From positions 100,440,001 to 100,504,000 of the forward strand of contig JBITNC010000001.1 in NCBI GenBank assembly GCA_050084985.1: 64,000 nucleotides of DNA, given 5' to 3'. The position numbers were made by a program, and so were the translations under genes. Shown here piece by piece: positions 48,454-60,981 of the stretch (positions within the stretch are counted from its first letter, which is position 1; the number at the start of each line of letters is the position of its first letter). The DNA is from Nageia nagi (lineage: Eukaryota; Pinophyta). Under the pieces are notes generated by a model. It saw nothing but the letters and a program-made list of their open reading frames with translations, was not told the origin of the DNA and did no database searches.

Positions 48454-48955
48454 TGAGAGAAATAATGGAGCTTACTGTCCATGGTTTATTGATGTCAATA
48501 TATAGCCTTGGGTTCTCAATAACCAAATCCACAAGGTTTACAAACTTACAAACAAGAAGTTAGAGAATTTACTATTCTCAACAACACTACAGATCATAGC
48601 CATCTCAGTCCAAGAGAAGTAGCTAAACATGGGATAATAATACTCTAAACATAGCTTAAAACATGCCTAAGACGATAACAAACAAACCCCTAAAATATGA
48701 AGACAAAACAAATAGTAACAAGAAAGTTGTTACAAAAACAAACACATTCTGTCCGCACACTGTCGTTTTCTCCACACAGCGATCGACAGCGATCTTATAG
48801 GATCGTCGACAATTGGCGAAAATCGGTGATGATTGTAATCGATGGCGATCAGTACAATCGATGGCGATCGATGGTGATCGGTGGTGATCTCTGTCATAGG
48901 TAAATTTATTCCAGAACATTGTAAAAACACATATTATGGAGTCAAAACTCCAACA
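48454..48955 (-). repeat. Copia-2 5' LTR
   Basis: 502 bp; five units of the ~10-bp repeat at 48838-48886, three fewer than the other LTR, which accounts for the full 30-bp length difference. Confidence 0.95.
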
Positions 48956-48960
48956 ATTAG

Positions 48961-49629
48961 TACTCATTCCATAGGAATCTATGCTTAGAGATTAACAAAA
49001 GAATAAAATGATTGGTGATAAAAGTCATATCATTAACAACCTAAGTATACTATTTTTAGGCCATTAACAACCTTGATTTTGATGAGTCAATAGTGGAATT
49101 TGAAGGGGTATCGATAGTTTGGGTAGTTGAGTGGTTTAGGATCATCGAACAACATCTTAGAGACATTTGTAGGCCTATTTAAGGATGTGCTACTCTCTTG
49201 ATTCATCAATATTATCTTAGAGAGTTTTGGGGTTTTGGGATTGTAAGGATTTGAAGGAAGAAAAAGAGTCATTCCATAATTTTTGTATTTCTAAATTTTT
49301 TCTTCTTATTGTATGAGATTGCAATAGTGTTGTAGGATATGGTATTGTCCTTCTTTTGATGGTATTTCTATATATGCATGTAATATTGTAATATCCATAG
49401 ATAATGAGAAGGATCTAATTTCATGTTGGATTAGCCTACATTAGGTGAACCAGGGTAAATGATTATATTTATCTTATTTTGTATGATTGAGTTTGTTAAT
49501 TTGTAGTTTTACATTGTTCAATTTTGAATTTATATGCAATTTGATCGGTCTCATAATGGTGAATGTTTTTCATTCGAATCTATAAGTGAGGATTTGAGTA
49601 TGCTATAAGCATTTGATGATTATAGATCA
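48961..49629 (+). repeat. Gypsy-B 3' LTR, right fragment
   Basis: Continues the LTR from 43677 after the Copia-2 insertion and its duplicated attag. Ends tatagatca, as LTR1 does, and is followed by tatga. Confidence 0.8.
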
Positions 49630-52600
49630 TATGAAAATATTAGTAGCACCCATAAACTATTCACCTCCTAATAATAAAGTAACTCTTCCCCTAAGAGCTC
49701 TAGAATAATTAACAGATAAGCTTTATATGCCCAAATATCCATTTATCTCTTAACAACAAAGGAAGAAATCTTCTCAACAATAAAATATTAATAATGCACT
49801 AAATCATGTAAGTTATTTCTTCTTGCATCTTAAAATATCATGGAAGAATATAAAATAACTCCAATAAATATTTATATGTTTGATGCATTAAGGATTCCTA
49901 GTCAAATGGACTTATTGCAAGAGGCATTAAGACAAAGAATAGCAAAAGATAATACTCTACTAACAATGCTATAATTTTCAATATAAAGCTACCTCCTTCA
50001 ACCCTTATAGATGTTGTAATACCTCCATTCAACATCTCTCTTATATTTGAAGGATGGATTATACATAATTGTTTAATAGACACTGGATCTGGTAGCATTG
50101 TAATTCCTAAAGCCATAGTTGAAGAAATGAATCTATACTACATAGGATGTGTAGAAGATATATTGAAATTAGATTCAACTCCTATAAATGTAGTGGGATG
50201 TTTCAAACATGTGAATATGGATTTGAATAATTTCTATTCTTCAAGATATCATTATTATGGATCTTCCTCCCTTATTTATCTTGTGTCTTTATAGAGAATT
50301 TACTACCAAGTTAGGAGGATTTCTAGCTCTAAACTACACACATTTAGAAATACCATTTTAAAATAATAGATTCAAGATTTCCAATGAAGGAAAAACCCTT
50401 TTTCACCTTAAAATAATACCTACTAATACCTTGGTGAACATGTCAAACACTATAGAAGTTATTTAGGTAGATCCAATTAGGGAAGCTTTAACTTCTATTA
50501 AAATACTTTCCCCTAAATATGTTAGCTACACAATGACTGATGCTAGTATGGGAAGCTATTATTTACATGATAATACTCAATTTATACCCATATATTCTAA
50601 AAAAGGAGCAAGAAATCTATATTTTATACTTTTATAGTGCAATATGTTAGTATGGAGTTGGATTTGGTGTAGTGTTGAAGTCTCCCAGGAGAGGTTATAG
50701 GAGATTTGCTTATATATTTACTTGGTCCTATACTAATAATATAATAGAATATGAAGCTCTTTATCTTGGAATAATTCAAGACACCAAAATGGGAATAAGA
50801 TATCTAAAATTTTATGGTGATTATGAACTTATCATCAAATAAGTCACAAATTATAGGAATAAAGTATGGGATTTAACTAAATCTTTTATTGCTTTTACTT
50901 TCAAAGTTGTTTCTAGAAAATATAATTAGATAGTTGAAGGTTTACCTGGAAAGGGTGCAAAATTTAATCCTACTCATCATATCAAAAGTAATGTAGGAGT
51001 TAAGTGATAAATATACCTTCAATTCAATACATGGTAAATTATTAGCAAGTTTGTGACTCAGATAAATAAGTACTCAATTTTCTTATTGATGATACTATGA
51101 ATCACATGGTTAGAACTCAAGATTTACTTGAATGTTTCAAAGAGTTAGATATTATTCAAATCAAAAATAATGCTATTCATAAAGGGATGATATTATTTGA
51201 AATATTGTTTGATTCAAATGATTTATGCATATAAAAAATATTAGCCTTGCAAAAGTGATCTCACAAGGAAGTAAAGATCAACACTGGAGAGAGAAATCAA
51301 AATTTGATCTAAGTGTACATATAAAGGATAAGATTCAATGGTACGAATATAGAAAGTATTTGCTGATATTATTGCATGGACATATGATGGTCTTAAGAAT
51401 CATGATAAGAATGTCATTGAACATATAATATAACTTGTTTTGGATTCTAAACCATACATTCAAAAGCAAAGACTAGTCAACCAAAAATAGAAGAAGTTAT
51501 GAAATAGGAACTCTTGAACTTTCTTGATGCAAAGATCATATATCTAACCAAGCACTCTATGAAAGTTGCTAATTTGGTTCCAATAAGGAAGAATAAAGGG
51601 AAAATCATATGTGTGTTGATTTCTTGAATCTAAACCAAATGTCTCTCAAAGATAATTATCTTCTTCCTCATATGGAACAATTATTACAAATAGTTATTGG
51701 AGCATATTATTTTTCATTTATAGTTGGATTCAATGAAATATGGGTCAAAGATGAAGATCAACATAAAATAACATTTATCACCAAATGAGGCACTTTTACC
51801 TTTCAAATAATGCCATTTAGGTTGTCTAATAATAAAGCAACATTTCAACAAGCAATGGATCATGCATTTGGTGAGTAAATTAATGAAATTATTTTGGTGT
51901 ATTTAAATGATATTACAATGTTCTCTAAATCTTGAAAGGATCACATTGATAATCTCTAATAAGTATTTGAGAAATACAGACAATTTGGGATATCAATCAA
52001 TCCCAAAAAATCAATTTTTATGGTGAATAAAGGAAAATTATTAGGGCATGTGGTGTCTGAAGAGGGATTGTCTATTGATCCTAATAGAGTCAAAATAATT
52101 TAAGCAATCCCCTTTGTATCAAATAATAAATCCCTACAATATTTTTTAGGACATATCAATTTTTTTAGAAATTTCATTAGTGATTTTTTAGGGATTATTG
52201 CACCTATCATTGCAATGTTAAAGAAGGATGCACAACTTTCCTGGTCTAAATAAGGAAAATAAGAATTCCACAACATTAAAAATGCCATTGTCAGAGCATC
52301 AATCTTGAAAAACCTAAATTTTTCCAAGGATTTTATTATGTATGCATATGAAGCTAACAAGGGACTAGCAACAATCTTGTACATAAAATTTATAACCAAG
52401 AAGAATATTCTATTGCTTTCCATAGTCAAAAACTAGATGAACATTAGCAAAGGTATTCATTTATAGAAAAGCAAGTGTTTATGATTATGAAGAGTCTTGA
52501 AAATTTTAGACATTATGTATTATAAAGCAAGATCTTGGTATATACTATTCACTTAGATGTTAGAAACTACATCATTCAAGGTGAATTAGGAAAAGGGAAA

Positions 52601-53995
52601 GCTAGATGGGAAACTAAAATTATAGAGTTTGGTATTTAAATCAAACCAAACAAGTTGGTTAAAGAAATAGGTATTTATGAAAATATAGTAATGGATGCTC
52701 AAGTTGTTGCAATTATTGAATAATGAAAGCCACAACAAAACTAGGAAACTAATTGGATAAGAAAACTTAGTTGTTATTTTAGAATCAAGAAATGCTCAAA
52801 AGCTACAACCAAATCACAAAGGAGAAGATTTAGACTTTTGACCCTGAATTATCTGATAGTTGATGACCATTTATATGTAAAGAGATTTGATGAAACCTTA
52901 TTAAGGTGTGTATCCCAAAATGAATCTACAAGGATTCTAGATGAATTTCATTATGATTTTTTAGGAGGATATTTTTTTAGAAAAATAAAAAATTGCAAAG
53001 ATCCTTCAAGTTGGTTACTATTAACCAATTGTATTTTAAGATTCATTTAAGATTGCTTGGAAATGTGAAAAATGTAATATATTTATGGGTAGAATAAATA
53101 AGGCAACAATGCCTTTGAATCCAATAGTTATAAAAGAACCATTTCAACATTGGGGACTAGATTTCATAGGGGTTATTAATGCAAAATCTTCTTTCAGGAA
53201 CAAATTTATCCTAACAACTACAAATTATTTTATAATATGGGATGAGACAATGCCATGCAAAAATGTTGATCAAGAGTTTATAATAAGTCTACTATAAAGA
53301 ATGATCACTATATTTGGGGGTTCCATAGATAATTATCTTAGATAATGGCCCAATGGTATCTATTAGAGACTTTCTTCAAAGTACTATCCTCAAGGAAATG
53401 ACCTAAAAGAGTCCATAAATAAGAACCTGATCAAAATATTTAAAATGATTATTTAAGGTAATCAAAGGAAATGGTATAATAAATTGGATTTATCTCTATG
53501 AGTAGATAGAATTAGTATAAAGGATACAATCAATACCTTTCCCTATGCATTAGTATATGGTAAAATACTTGTACTACCTATGCACTTGGAATTGCTTGCT
53601 ATGCAAATGTTGAAAGAATTTGAAGATCCTAATATGGAACCATTACAGATCTAGTTCAATCAATTTTTGTAACTAGAAGAATACTAGGAAAAATCTTCGA
53701 AGGTATTTTAACATAGATAAAAGCTGGTCAAGAAGTGGTTTGATAAAAAAAAAAATTGCATCTTGGGTATCATTTTAACTTTATGGCTTAGTGTTGAAGT
53801 GGGACAAGGATTAGGCTAAACCTAGAAAGAATCAAAAATTTGATTCTTGTTGGTCTAGGTCTTACATTATCACCCATGCTATGGAACATAATGCATTAAG
53901 CTAATATACATCTCCAAATTTTCAGAGGTACCAATACCAATCTATAAGGTCCACCTTCAACACTATCATGCAAGTTGAGAATGCTAGCTAGCAGG
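49630..53995 (+). pseudogene. Gypsy-A pol relic with RNase H-like domain before RT
   Basis: Protease: CLIDTGSGSIVIP (50070-50108), motif intact. Next is an RNase H fold of the RVT_3 (archaeal-like) type at ~50620-50990: YGVGFGVV, then TNNIIEYEALYLGI, then YGDYELIIK and KVWDLTKSF. After a linker (HMVRTQDLLECFKELD, 51095-51142) come RT at ~51480-52130 (QRLVN near 51471; VLISxI-type strands, badly shifted) and a second, classical RNase H to ~52700 (ending in an IIEFGI.IKPNKLV-like segment). Integrase: zinc domain FHYDFLGGYFF (52945), core WGLDFIGVINAKSS (53151), and PYALVYGKILVLPMHLELLA (53542-53601), a typical Gypsy integrase C-terminal pattern. Stops and frameshifts are frequent. Confidence 0.7.
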
Positions 53996-55359
53996 TGTAC
54001 AGTTGTAAAAAAATGTAAATAGGTGTGACATAGGATATATTTAAGTAGGATTTAATTTGAATTTGCATTAAATTTCTCTTTTTGTGTGTCTAATCATGCA
54101 AGCATTTTTATATTAATAATTGGTGATTCCCCTCATAAGATGCACATAGATCACAACCCTACATACCACCACATGTCAATAGATCTTCAACCATAAAAAT
54201 TTATAATCCCAAAATAGTAATTTCAAATATTAAACTAAGATAGATGACACTCGTACCTCATTTGCATCTAAATAATTAAGAATTTGAGCTGAAGTGAATA
54301 TAATGAAGCAACATTATATTCAACTTGAGGAATGTTTGTAGAATAATCAAAGGTCATAGATATTGAAGGTGAAATTGATATGTAGAGAGGAGATGCTTCA
54401 TTGGCTTAACCTAAGCAACAAATGAATGGGATAGGAAATATCATAGAAACTTAGAAATCTCATATGAAGCAACAAGACAGAGAGTTAGTAAAAAACCTAA
54501 TAGGGTGTGAAGACTTGAAGAGAGAAAAATTTGATACATGGAAGATGAATGTCAGCAATCCATATTCAGCTACCTATGAAAAATTGAGTGAATGATAGAT
54601 GAAACTCTTTTTTTATTATTCATTCTAGTGTATCTTACTATATTATATTTTATACATTCAACTACTTAGAGCTAATAGATCAAATGGCTAAAGGAATGAA
54701 TTAGAATTCCACCCAAATAATGGCCTATTCTCCATAAGGAGATAAAGTCTTCATTGATTACTCTTTGGAAGCCATCAACAAAACCTTCTCAGTGCCAAAT
54801 AGCTTTATGAATAGAGATTTAAGGTTCATGAATCTTGAGACTAAGAAATACACATTCTTAATCACTAACTATGATAAAGTCATGGCATTTTTTGGGAGAC
54901 TAATATAAGAAAAGATTCAAAGTGCTTACAGAGAACCTTGCTATTCCTAGTTTCAAATACCCATGTACCTAGGAAGTACTTACTACATTAAGTAGTATGT
55001 TAATAAAGTGGTCAAAAATTTGGGTGTACCATGCAATGTTCACTTACCTAAGTAATAAAACAAAGGACCTTTTACTTTGATTAGGAGAAAGTCATATCCA
55101 TAGAGATTTACTACCAGTTGGAAAGATTCAACAAAGGAGGTGAGTTCTAGTATTCAACATATCTAGTATGATTATCTCTAAATCAAAACCCTTTTGTATT
55201 TCCAATGGTAATAATCAACCCCTCTAAGTATTAGACAGGGAATCAACCTTAGATGCCATATGCAAAGGAAAAATAATAATGGTTCTTATTATGAGTTTAT
55301 AAAATATTTTTTGACCTCAATTTGGCTAGCATTGAACAAAGCACCACTCCCCTGAATCT
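53996..55359 (+). pseudogene. Unidentified coding relic 3' of the Gypsy-A integrase
   Basis: After the integrase, AT-rich non-coding sequence runs to ~54650. From the ATG at ~54684 one phase reads with nonsense codons but few apparent shifts: GDKVFIDYSLEAINKTFSVP (~54741-54800), RDLRFMNLETKKYTFLITNY and DKVMAFFGRL. NKGPFTLIRRKS follows near 55059. It resumes after the Gypsy-C insertion (60982 onward, LVMG.VYANIKEYMVEESNL near 61230). I do not recognise the family. Its place between integrase and an LTR is where extra or env-like ORFs occur in some plant Gypsy elements, but no signal peptide or membrane segments could be read. Confidence 0.45.
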
Positions 55360-55749
55360 TGTTAGGAACCTACAAGTTCCTAAATAGGATTCAAATAGAA
55401 TAATAGTAAATGTAAATTGAATAAATAACTCAATATAAAAATCACAAGCAATACAAACTCAAATGTAACAAGATAGTAACAAATTGGTATTACTGAAAGC
55501 TAAAATGAATCATGATCCACTTCAAGGGGGCTACCTCCTTTACAAATTAACAATATATTTTCCAATATGATTACTATTGTATTCTCAAAAAGCATTTATA
55601 TTCCACCTACCCTAACCCTAATCATTCATTCAATACAAAATGATGATTTTCCTTACAAATATGTTGGGCCCTTACATTTAATAAAAGCCTATAGTCTAAT
55701 TTATAAACTACTGTAGTCTAAGTAAATATTAGCATGTGGGATCATAACA
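55360..55749 (-). repeat. Gypsy-C 3' LTR
   Basis: 390 bp; about 90% alike to 60591-60981 by eye, both containing caagttcctaaat near one end and tagtctaagtaaat near the other. Confidence 0.93.
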
Positions 55750-55789
55750 TGCCATCCCTCTTAAGAGACATATTTTTCAACAAAGATGA

Positions 55790-58700
55790 AAAAATAAGAA
55801 ATTATTATTGTAGCTAGTGGAGAGTCTCCCATGTTGCATCTTCAGGAGCTAAGCCATGCCACTAGATAAGGATTTCAACAATAGTGTGGTTGTAGAGTTG
55901 GCATGTGCATTGGTCTAGAATGACCACATGTTCAACCGTGATGGATCCTTCCTTAGTGAATTTTGGTAATTTAGTCTATGATATGGTTTTGGAGCCAAGT
56001 ACTTGCTTAAGATATGAGACAATAAAAATAGGATAAATTTTGGACGATGCTGGAAGTTCCAACTTGTATACTGTAGGGCCGATACATTGGATTATCTTAT
56101 AAGGTCCATAAAATCATGGGGCTAGTTTTTGGGGATCTTTTAGTTTGAGAGATATTTTTGGTATGGTTGAATTGTCAAGAAAACCATGTCACCTTCCTAG
56201 AACTATCACTCAACATATTATTGATCATCTTGCTATTTCACTTGTGTTGATCCATTTGAATATTCTCTTGAAGGATGCAAATTATCTCTCCTTGATATGA
56301 CAAGGTGGTGTCTACTACTTGGACATTGGTGATTTTTAGGATATAAGCAATGACTATGGGTAGAGGTTAACCATACAGGGCTTCATATTTAGTTATCTTG
56401 ATGGATGTATGATATGAAGTGTTATATGACCATTCTACTAAGGGTAACCATTTTACCCAATGGACCGATTGGGTGGATGCAAAGTGATGAAGATATGGTT
56501 CCAAGCATTTATTAACAATCTCTATCTAACCATCTATTTAAGGGTGATATGCTAAGCTCATATTGAGTTTAGTTCCCTAAAGTTTGAAGAACTCCTACTA
56601 GAACTTACTGGTGAATGTTGGACCATGCTCATTGACAATGGTGAATGGTATACCATGGAGTTTAAAAATATTATCAAGAAAAAGTTATGCAATATTTATA
56701 GCTTTGTAAGGATGTGCCAAAGGATAAAAATTTGCATATTTGGAGATTCGATCCACCACTACCATGATAACAACTTTCTATCATTGATAATCCTAGAGTA
56801 TGGGTATGGGTATAGGTAGAGGCTGAAGCAATCTTGGAGTGCCCACTATCTCACCTTTCTATTATTGACAAACATCACATTTTGATATAAATTTGTTGAT
56901 ATCTTATTTCATACATGGACAATATAAGGAGAAAAGCACTCATTGATAGGTTTTTAGAAGCCAATAATGGCCAACTATTGGTGTTGAATGCAATTCCTAA
57001 AGTATCTATTCTCAATATGAAGAGTTTATTAGTAAAGAAATATAACCTTTGAATCATATAATTCATCATACCAAGAGAAAGGGGATTTTATTATTAGATT
57101 AGTTTGTAACTATTGAATTACTATTTATGTAACACCATCCTAAAGCCATTCTTATTTAACCTGGTCGATCCATTGAGGAACTAGGGAGGAAAGAGCCTAA
57201 AGCACCAAGGGTTCATTGAATTTTCAAGAAAGAGCATCAACAACCATATTCTCAGTTCATTTTTTATACACAATCTCATAGGCATACCCTAAGATTTTAG
57301 GAATCCACTTTTGTTTTTTAGAGATGGAGATGCATTGTTCCAAGAAGTATTTCAAATTGTGATGGTCTATTCTAATGATAAAATGAAGATTGATGAGGTA
57401 GCACCTCTAGAACTGAATAAAATGGATGATTGCAAGCATTTCTTTTTTATAGGTGGATTTTGCCAAATTCTAAGAGATCCTTACTTATGAAAGCTAAGAG
57501 TTACCCTTCATGCATCAATATAGCTCTAAGTCCTACTCTTGAGGCATCACTTTCGATGATAAAAGTTTTAGAGAAATCTAGCATAGCTAATACTAGGGTT
57601 GAGTGCATGATGATCTTCAATTGATGAAAGGCTTCATCCATAGCTACTGACCAATTGAAAGTATTCTTTTTCAATAGAGCTATGAGGGGAGATGCAATCT
57701 TTCCATAATCTTTCACAAATTTATGGTAATAGCCTTACAATCTAAGGAAACCTCATAGGCCTTTCAAAGATTTAGGCAAGGGCCATGTTTACATATCCTC
57801 AATCTTTAGTGGTTTCATCTTAACACCTTCCTCTAAAATAATATGTCCATGGTACTCAAGATCTTGATGACCAAAAGAACATTTGGAGTGCTTAACATAC
57901 AATTGGTTCTCTTGAAGAAGTTGCAATATTTGACCTAAGTGGGCCAAGTGATCCTTCCAAGTATTACTATAGATCAAAATATCATCAAAGAAAACTAAAA
58001 TGAATTTTTGGATAAAAGGGTAGAATACTCGGTTCATCAAACTTTGAAATGTATAAGGCATGTTGGTAAAGCCAAACAACACCACTAGGAACTCATAATG
58101 GCCTTCATGACTACAAAAAGTAGTTTGGGGAATGTCTTCTTCACATAGCTAGATTTTATGGTACCCAAACCAAAGGTTTAATTTGGAGAAATATTTTGCA
58201 CCATGTAATTCATCAAGCAATTCATCAATGATAGGGATGGGAAACTTGTCCTTGATGGTGATTTTATTTAGAGCTCAAAATTCAATGCATATTCACCATG
58301 ATCCATCTTTCTTAGGAACCAATAGAATCAAATATGAGTAAGGACTCATGTTGGGATGAATGATGTTGGCTTGTAACATGTCATAGACTAGCTTTTCTAT
58401 TTCATCCTTTTGTAATAAAGGATAACGATAAGGTTGAATGTTGGGTGGTTGACTTCCTAGAATTAATTGAATTGCATGGTCATGAGGGCAGTGGGGAGGC
58501 AATTTATGGGATTCTTCAAATACACCTACATGGTGAGTGAGAACTTACTATAATTCTTATACTTTTGGTAATTCTTTCATGGATGGTTGAATACAAAATA
58601 TTTATCCTATCACTCCTTTACCACCTTTCTTCAATAATTTCTCCATGTGATGAGAACTAATAATTTGGGACTATCCTACCTTAAGTACTTTGAGAGTGTA

Positions 58701-59870
58701 TTTGTAGTCATTGACCTTGAATTGCATCCACAACTCATAGAAATCCTAGATAATGGGGAATAATATCATAAACCAATGTATACCAAGGACCATATCACAC
58801 CCACCCAATGTTAGAACATAAATATCACCTTGCATCTTGTTGTCATCCATATTGAGCTTGATATTGTGACACCAACCTTTGCAAGCAATTTTACCTCCAT
58901 TCCCAATAATTACCTCAAAATTATTTTATGGGTAGATGTAAGAGTGGGTATTTTTGGCCACATTAGGATGTACAAAATTATAAGTGCTTCCCAAGTCCAA
59001 TAATATTATCAATAATTGGCCTTGAAAATATCCCTTAACTTTCATCATACGTGGAGAGTTAAACCCATAGAGTACATTGTAGGAAATTTCAAGAACAACT
59101 TCATTGGATTGGTCTACCCCTTCTTAAATATCTTCCATTGTATCCTATAAAGCCTCTTCATATGGATCCTTAGGAGCTTATGCATCCAACACATATAGTT
59201 TTTGGGTAGCACAATGATGACTTGATGAAAACTTTTCATCATAATTATAACAAATTCCTTTCTTCTTCTATTCCTCCATTTCATCAGGGGTCAGTATCTT
59301 AATCAAAAGGGAGTATACCAACTTTGGACTACCTTGAGAAGGTTGTGATTTCCAAGTGGAGGGCTTGGTTTTTTTACATTGTGCAATAAATTTATCTCTT
59401 ACCATCTAGACAAGCCTTATTTCTGCCATCATGCTATTTGGATTGAACAATTTGACTTCTACTTGAATTTCCTCCTTTAACACACTAATGAAATAGCTTC
59501 AATAAAATGTATCATCTAGTCCTTCAGTATGGTTAGCCAATTTCTCAAATTTTTTTTGATATTATTTTATTATGGTTGTTTGGTGTAATTTGGTTAGCGC
59601 ATCGATGAAATTTTAAAGGAATTGGGACCAAATCTAATAAGGAGGTTTTGGATAAATTCTCTCCAAGATAGGATTCCATTTTCCTTTTTGAACCATTGGT
59701 ACCATTGGATGGCTTCGTACTCAAGATGAAATGAGGTAAGATTAAATATTTGATCTTCAAGAATTTGATTTAGAAAAAAATATTGCTCAGCCAGATACAC
59801 CCAACTAGTAGGATCATCACCATCGAATCTTGGAAAGTCCAATTTGTTATCCATGGAAGGAAAAAAGCTA
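55790..59870 (-). pseudogene. Gypsy-C gag-pol relic with C-terminal chromodomain
   Basis: Gag start at 59854: MDNKLDFPRFDGDDPTSWVY, then LEYEAIQWYQWFKKENG. A damaged zinc knuckle (CYNYDEKFSSSHHC) follows near 59255-59210. Protease: LLDLGSTYNFVHP (59003-58965), Leu in the catalytic motif. RT: HDHAIQLILGSQPPNIQPYRY (58484-58425 in part), LVPKKDGSW, and the catalytic box VFFDDILIYS (~57998-57969), with LEYHGHIILEEGVK after it. RNase H: FNWSVAMDEAFHQLK (57662-57618). Integrase remnants span ~57200-56000. At 55860-55805 the minus strand reads WHGLAPEDATWETL, the C-terminal half of a chromodomain, which targets chromoviruses to marked chromatin. There are many stops and frameshifts. Confidence 0.85.
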
Positions 59871-60590
59871 GTTGTGGTCCAATTTAGTTATCAATCCACT
59901 TGCAGATGCTTGTTCAAGAGTTTTAACCTTTTGGTTGATATTAATAAAAGCAGTAGAGATCACTTGTATTATTTTGGTCATCTCCTCAAGATTCATGGGA
60001 ATGGGTTTATCTCCTATTAGTACTACTAGATATTTGACTTGTTGTGATAATTTTTCTATGTCCTAGGATCTTCAACCATTCACCATCTTGCTATTTTAGA
60101 ATCTACTATTTTTAGAAATTGAAAAAGGGTATGGGTGCTATATATCAAAATGATTAGTACAAAATAATAATCATAATGGGATAGGTCCCAAAATGATGAT
60201 TTTCAAAAATTTATACTCATTTTTTAATTTTTCTAAAAAATCATTACCAAAGGTAATGAATAGGCCTTGTCAGAAACATCTAATTCTTCATCGTTTAAGA
60301 GATAACAAACTCCAAAGTTTTTACTTATTTTGGAAGTTACTATTTTGTGTAAGGATAAGTAGGGTTCATAGAGGAAAATTTTTATTTTTAGAAATGGTGA
60401 TAGCTTATAGTATGAAGGTTGATACATAGTGAATGCATGGAAGGTACAAGGGCATGATAAAAATGGTGTGAACTAGAATAGGATATGAAAAACAAATGGT
60501 ATAATTTTGATTGTGAAATGGAAAAAATGTAGGGTTCTAACTAGATGCAACCTTCCCCACACATGCCAAAATTGGAGCTCTATTACCAGA

Positions 60591-60981
60591 TGTTAGGAAC
60601 TTGCAAGTTCCTAAATGAGATTCGAATAGAATAACAATAAATACAAATTGAAGAAATAACTCAATATCATAATCACAAGCAATAAAAAATCAAATGTAAC
60701 AAGATAGTAATAGATTGGTATTACTAAAATCCAAAATTAATCATGGGCCACTTCGAGGGGTGCTACCTCCTTTACAACTCAACAATATATTTTCCAATAT
60801 GATTACTATTATCTTCTCAAAAAGTATTTATAGTCCACCTACCCTTACCCTAATCAATCGTTCAATAGAAAATGATGATTCACCTTACAAATATGTTGGC
60901 CCCTTACATTTAATAAAATCCTATATTCTAATTAATAAACTACTATAGTCTAAGTAAATGTTAGGATGTGGGATCCTAACA
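60591..60981 (-). repeat. Gypsy-C 5' LTR
   Basis: 391 bp, next to the primer-binding sequence (60577-60590). Confidence 0.93.

Larger units (their letters stand above)
43678..48955 (-). mobile_element. Copia-2: nearly intact Copia element inside the Gypsy-B LTR
   Basis: 5278 bp on the minus strand. Flanked by exact attag (43673-43677 and 48956-48960). The 3' LTR is 43678-44209 and the 5' LTR 48454-48955. A primer-binding sequence reads tggtatcagag on the minus strand (~48440-48450), and a polypurine tract aagggggagca abuts the 3' LTR (44210-44220). One polyprotein frame is interrupted by a single stop. It is the best-preserved and so probably youngest element in the stack. Confidence 0.97.
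32715..49629 (+). mobile_element. Gypsy-B: Ty3/Gypsy element interrupted by two Copia insertions
   Basis: LTR1 (~32715-33431) and LTR2 (~43643-43677 plus 48961-49629) share text over ~700 bp. The exact 5-bp word tatga precedes LTR1 and follows LTR2. The primer-binding site tggcatcagagc (33434-33445) lies two bases after LTR1. Gag follows at 33588, then the Copia-3 insertion (to 40044), then protease-RT-RNase H-integrase (40060-43560), then LTR2, which is split by Copia-2 (43678-48955). Without the insertions the element is about 6 kb. Confidence 0.8.
55360..60981 (-). mobile_element. Gypsy-C: chromovirus-type Gypsy element, minus strand
   Basis: 5622 bp. LTRs 55360-55749 and 60591-60981 have perfect terminal inverted ends (tgttagga...tcctaaca in the right copy). 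Next to the right LTR, gctctattaccaga reads on the minus strand as tctggtaatagagc, a tRNA-Met-type primer site. A purine-rich tract abuts the left LTR. Coding order on the minus strand is gag, protease, RT, RNase H, integrase, chromodomain. The flanking 5-mers (aatct, acctc) do not match, so a target duplication is not visible or has mutated. Confidence 0.92.
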
